A stretch of DNA of 34,190 nucleotides from assembly GCA_028247315.1 (NCBI GenBank), contig JAOKFZ010000020.1, positions 1 through 34,190 on the forward strand, in the 5' to 3' direction. This document shows positions 34,080-34,190 of the stretch, in pieces. This stretch comes from Bacteroidia bacterium (GTDB lineage: Bacteria; Bacteroidota; Bacteroidia; NS11-12g; UBA9320). How positions within the stretch are numbered: position 1 is the first letter of the stretch; each line of letters begins with the position of its first letter. The translations under genes and the position numbers were made by a program. The notes beneath the pieces were generated by a model. It was not told the DNA's origin. It did no database searches and saw only the letters and a program-made list of their open reading frames with translations.

Positions 34080-34153
34080 GGCGAGATAGCTCAGATGGTT
34101 AGAGCACAGGATTCATAACCCTGAGGTCGGCAGTTCGATTCTGCTTCTCGCTA
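34080..34153 (+). tRNA. tRNA-Met(CAT), elongator
   Basis: 74-nt cloverleaf. Acceptor GGCGAGA/TCTCGCT with a G·U at 1-72; D arm GCTC-AGATGGTTA-GAGC. The anticodon loop TTCATAA gives CAT; the stem has an A31×C39 mismatch. T arm GGCAG-TTCGATT-CTGCT; discriminator A, no encoded CCA. It lacks the GGG/CCC anticodon stem and the 1-72 mismatch of initiator tRNA. Ile2(CAT, lysidine) cannot be fully excluded. Confidence 0.9.
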
Positions 34154-34170
34154 CTCGAAAAAGGACGAAA

Positions 34171-34190
34171 CCTCCAGTGTTTACTGGGGG
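34171..34190 (+). terminator. Terminator hairpin after tRNA-Met, cut by the edge
   Basis: cctccagt (34171-34178) and actggggg (34183-34190) form an 8-bp stem with one G·U and a 4-nt loop. The expected T-run would begin just beyond the window. Confidence 0.5.

Noticed and set aside
1..34190. Mobile elements, prophage, CRISPR array or defence island
   Set aside because: No transposase, integrase, phage structural gene, regularly spaced repeats or known defence proteins were found on either strand.

Overview
The window reads as a chromosomal, mostly housekeeping stretch from a member of the Bacteroidota, most likely a marine Flavobacteriales-like bacterium. The evidence is a type B succinate dehydrogenase of the Bacteroidetes kind, a type IX secretion C-terminal sorting domain, a DUF5686/carboxypeptidase-regulatory-like outer-membrane protein, no Shine-Dalgarno tracts, and repeated -7 boxes of the Bacteroidetes form TAnnTTTG. 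I see no transposase, integrase, phage gene or CRISPR array.

Layout. 1-3405 (+): sdhA (its first residues lie off the left edge), sdhB and ribE. 3424-3723 (-): a GIY-YIG domain protein that lacks its catalytic Arg and Glu. 4028-4360 (-): tRNA-Leu(TAA) and tRNA-Gly(GCC), separated by a terminator and an unusual structured spacer. 4446-8794 (-): a probable four-gene unit made of a DUF5686 outer-membrane protein, a MazG-like hydrolase, an outer-membrane barrel with a basic tail and a TPMT-like methyltransferase. 8960-15353 (+): gpmI, a cation/proton antiporter and a giant surface/outer-membrane protein. 15330-16668 (-): a CvfB-like S1 protein and a small cytochrome b5-like protein. 16706-18633 (+): a two-component system whose sensor kinase carries an in-frame TAG. 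18716-22630 (+): guaA, a PBP1-like lipoprotein and an RsmB-like rRNA methyltransferase, tightly packed. 22854-24706 (-): an MmcQ/YjbR protein coupled to a GT-C type membrane glycosyltransferase. 25096-34017: htpG (+), a T9SS-exported Omp28-like thiol protein (-), a nitrilase-family amidase, map, an RqcH/NFACT protein, a CAP-domain lipoprotein and a SulP transporter (all +). 34080-34153 (+): tRNA-Met, with a terminator hairpin cut by the right edge.

The genes cover central metabolism (SdhAB, GpmI, GuaA, RibE), translation and its quality control (tRNAs, Map, RqcH, RsmB-like, CvfB), protein folding (HtpG), envelope biogenesis and transport. No obvious new defence or biosynthetic system is present. 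The observations most worth a second look are the structured element between the two tRNAs, the stop codon inside the histidine kinase, the degenerate GIY-YIG protein, and several promoters whose -7 box lies so close to the start codon that transcripts would be leaderless or nearly so.
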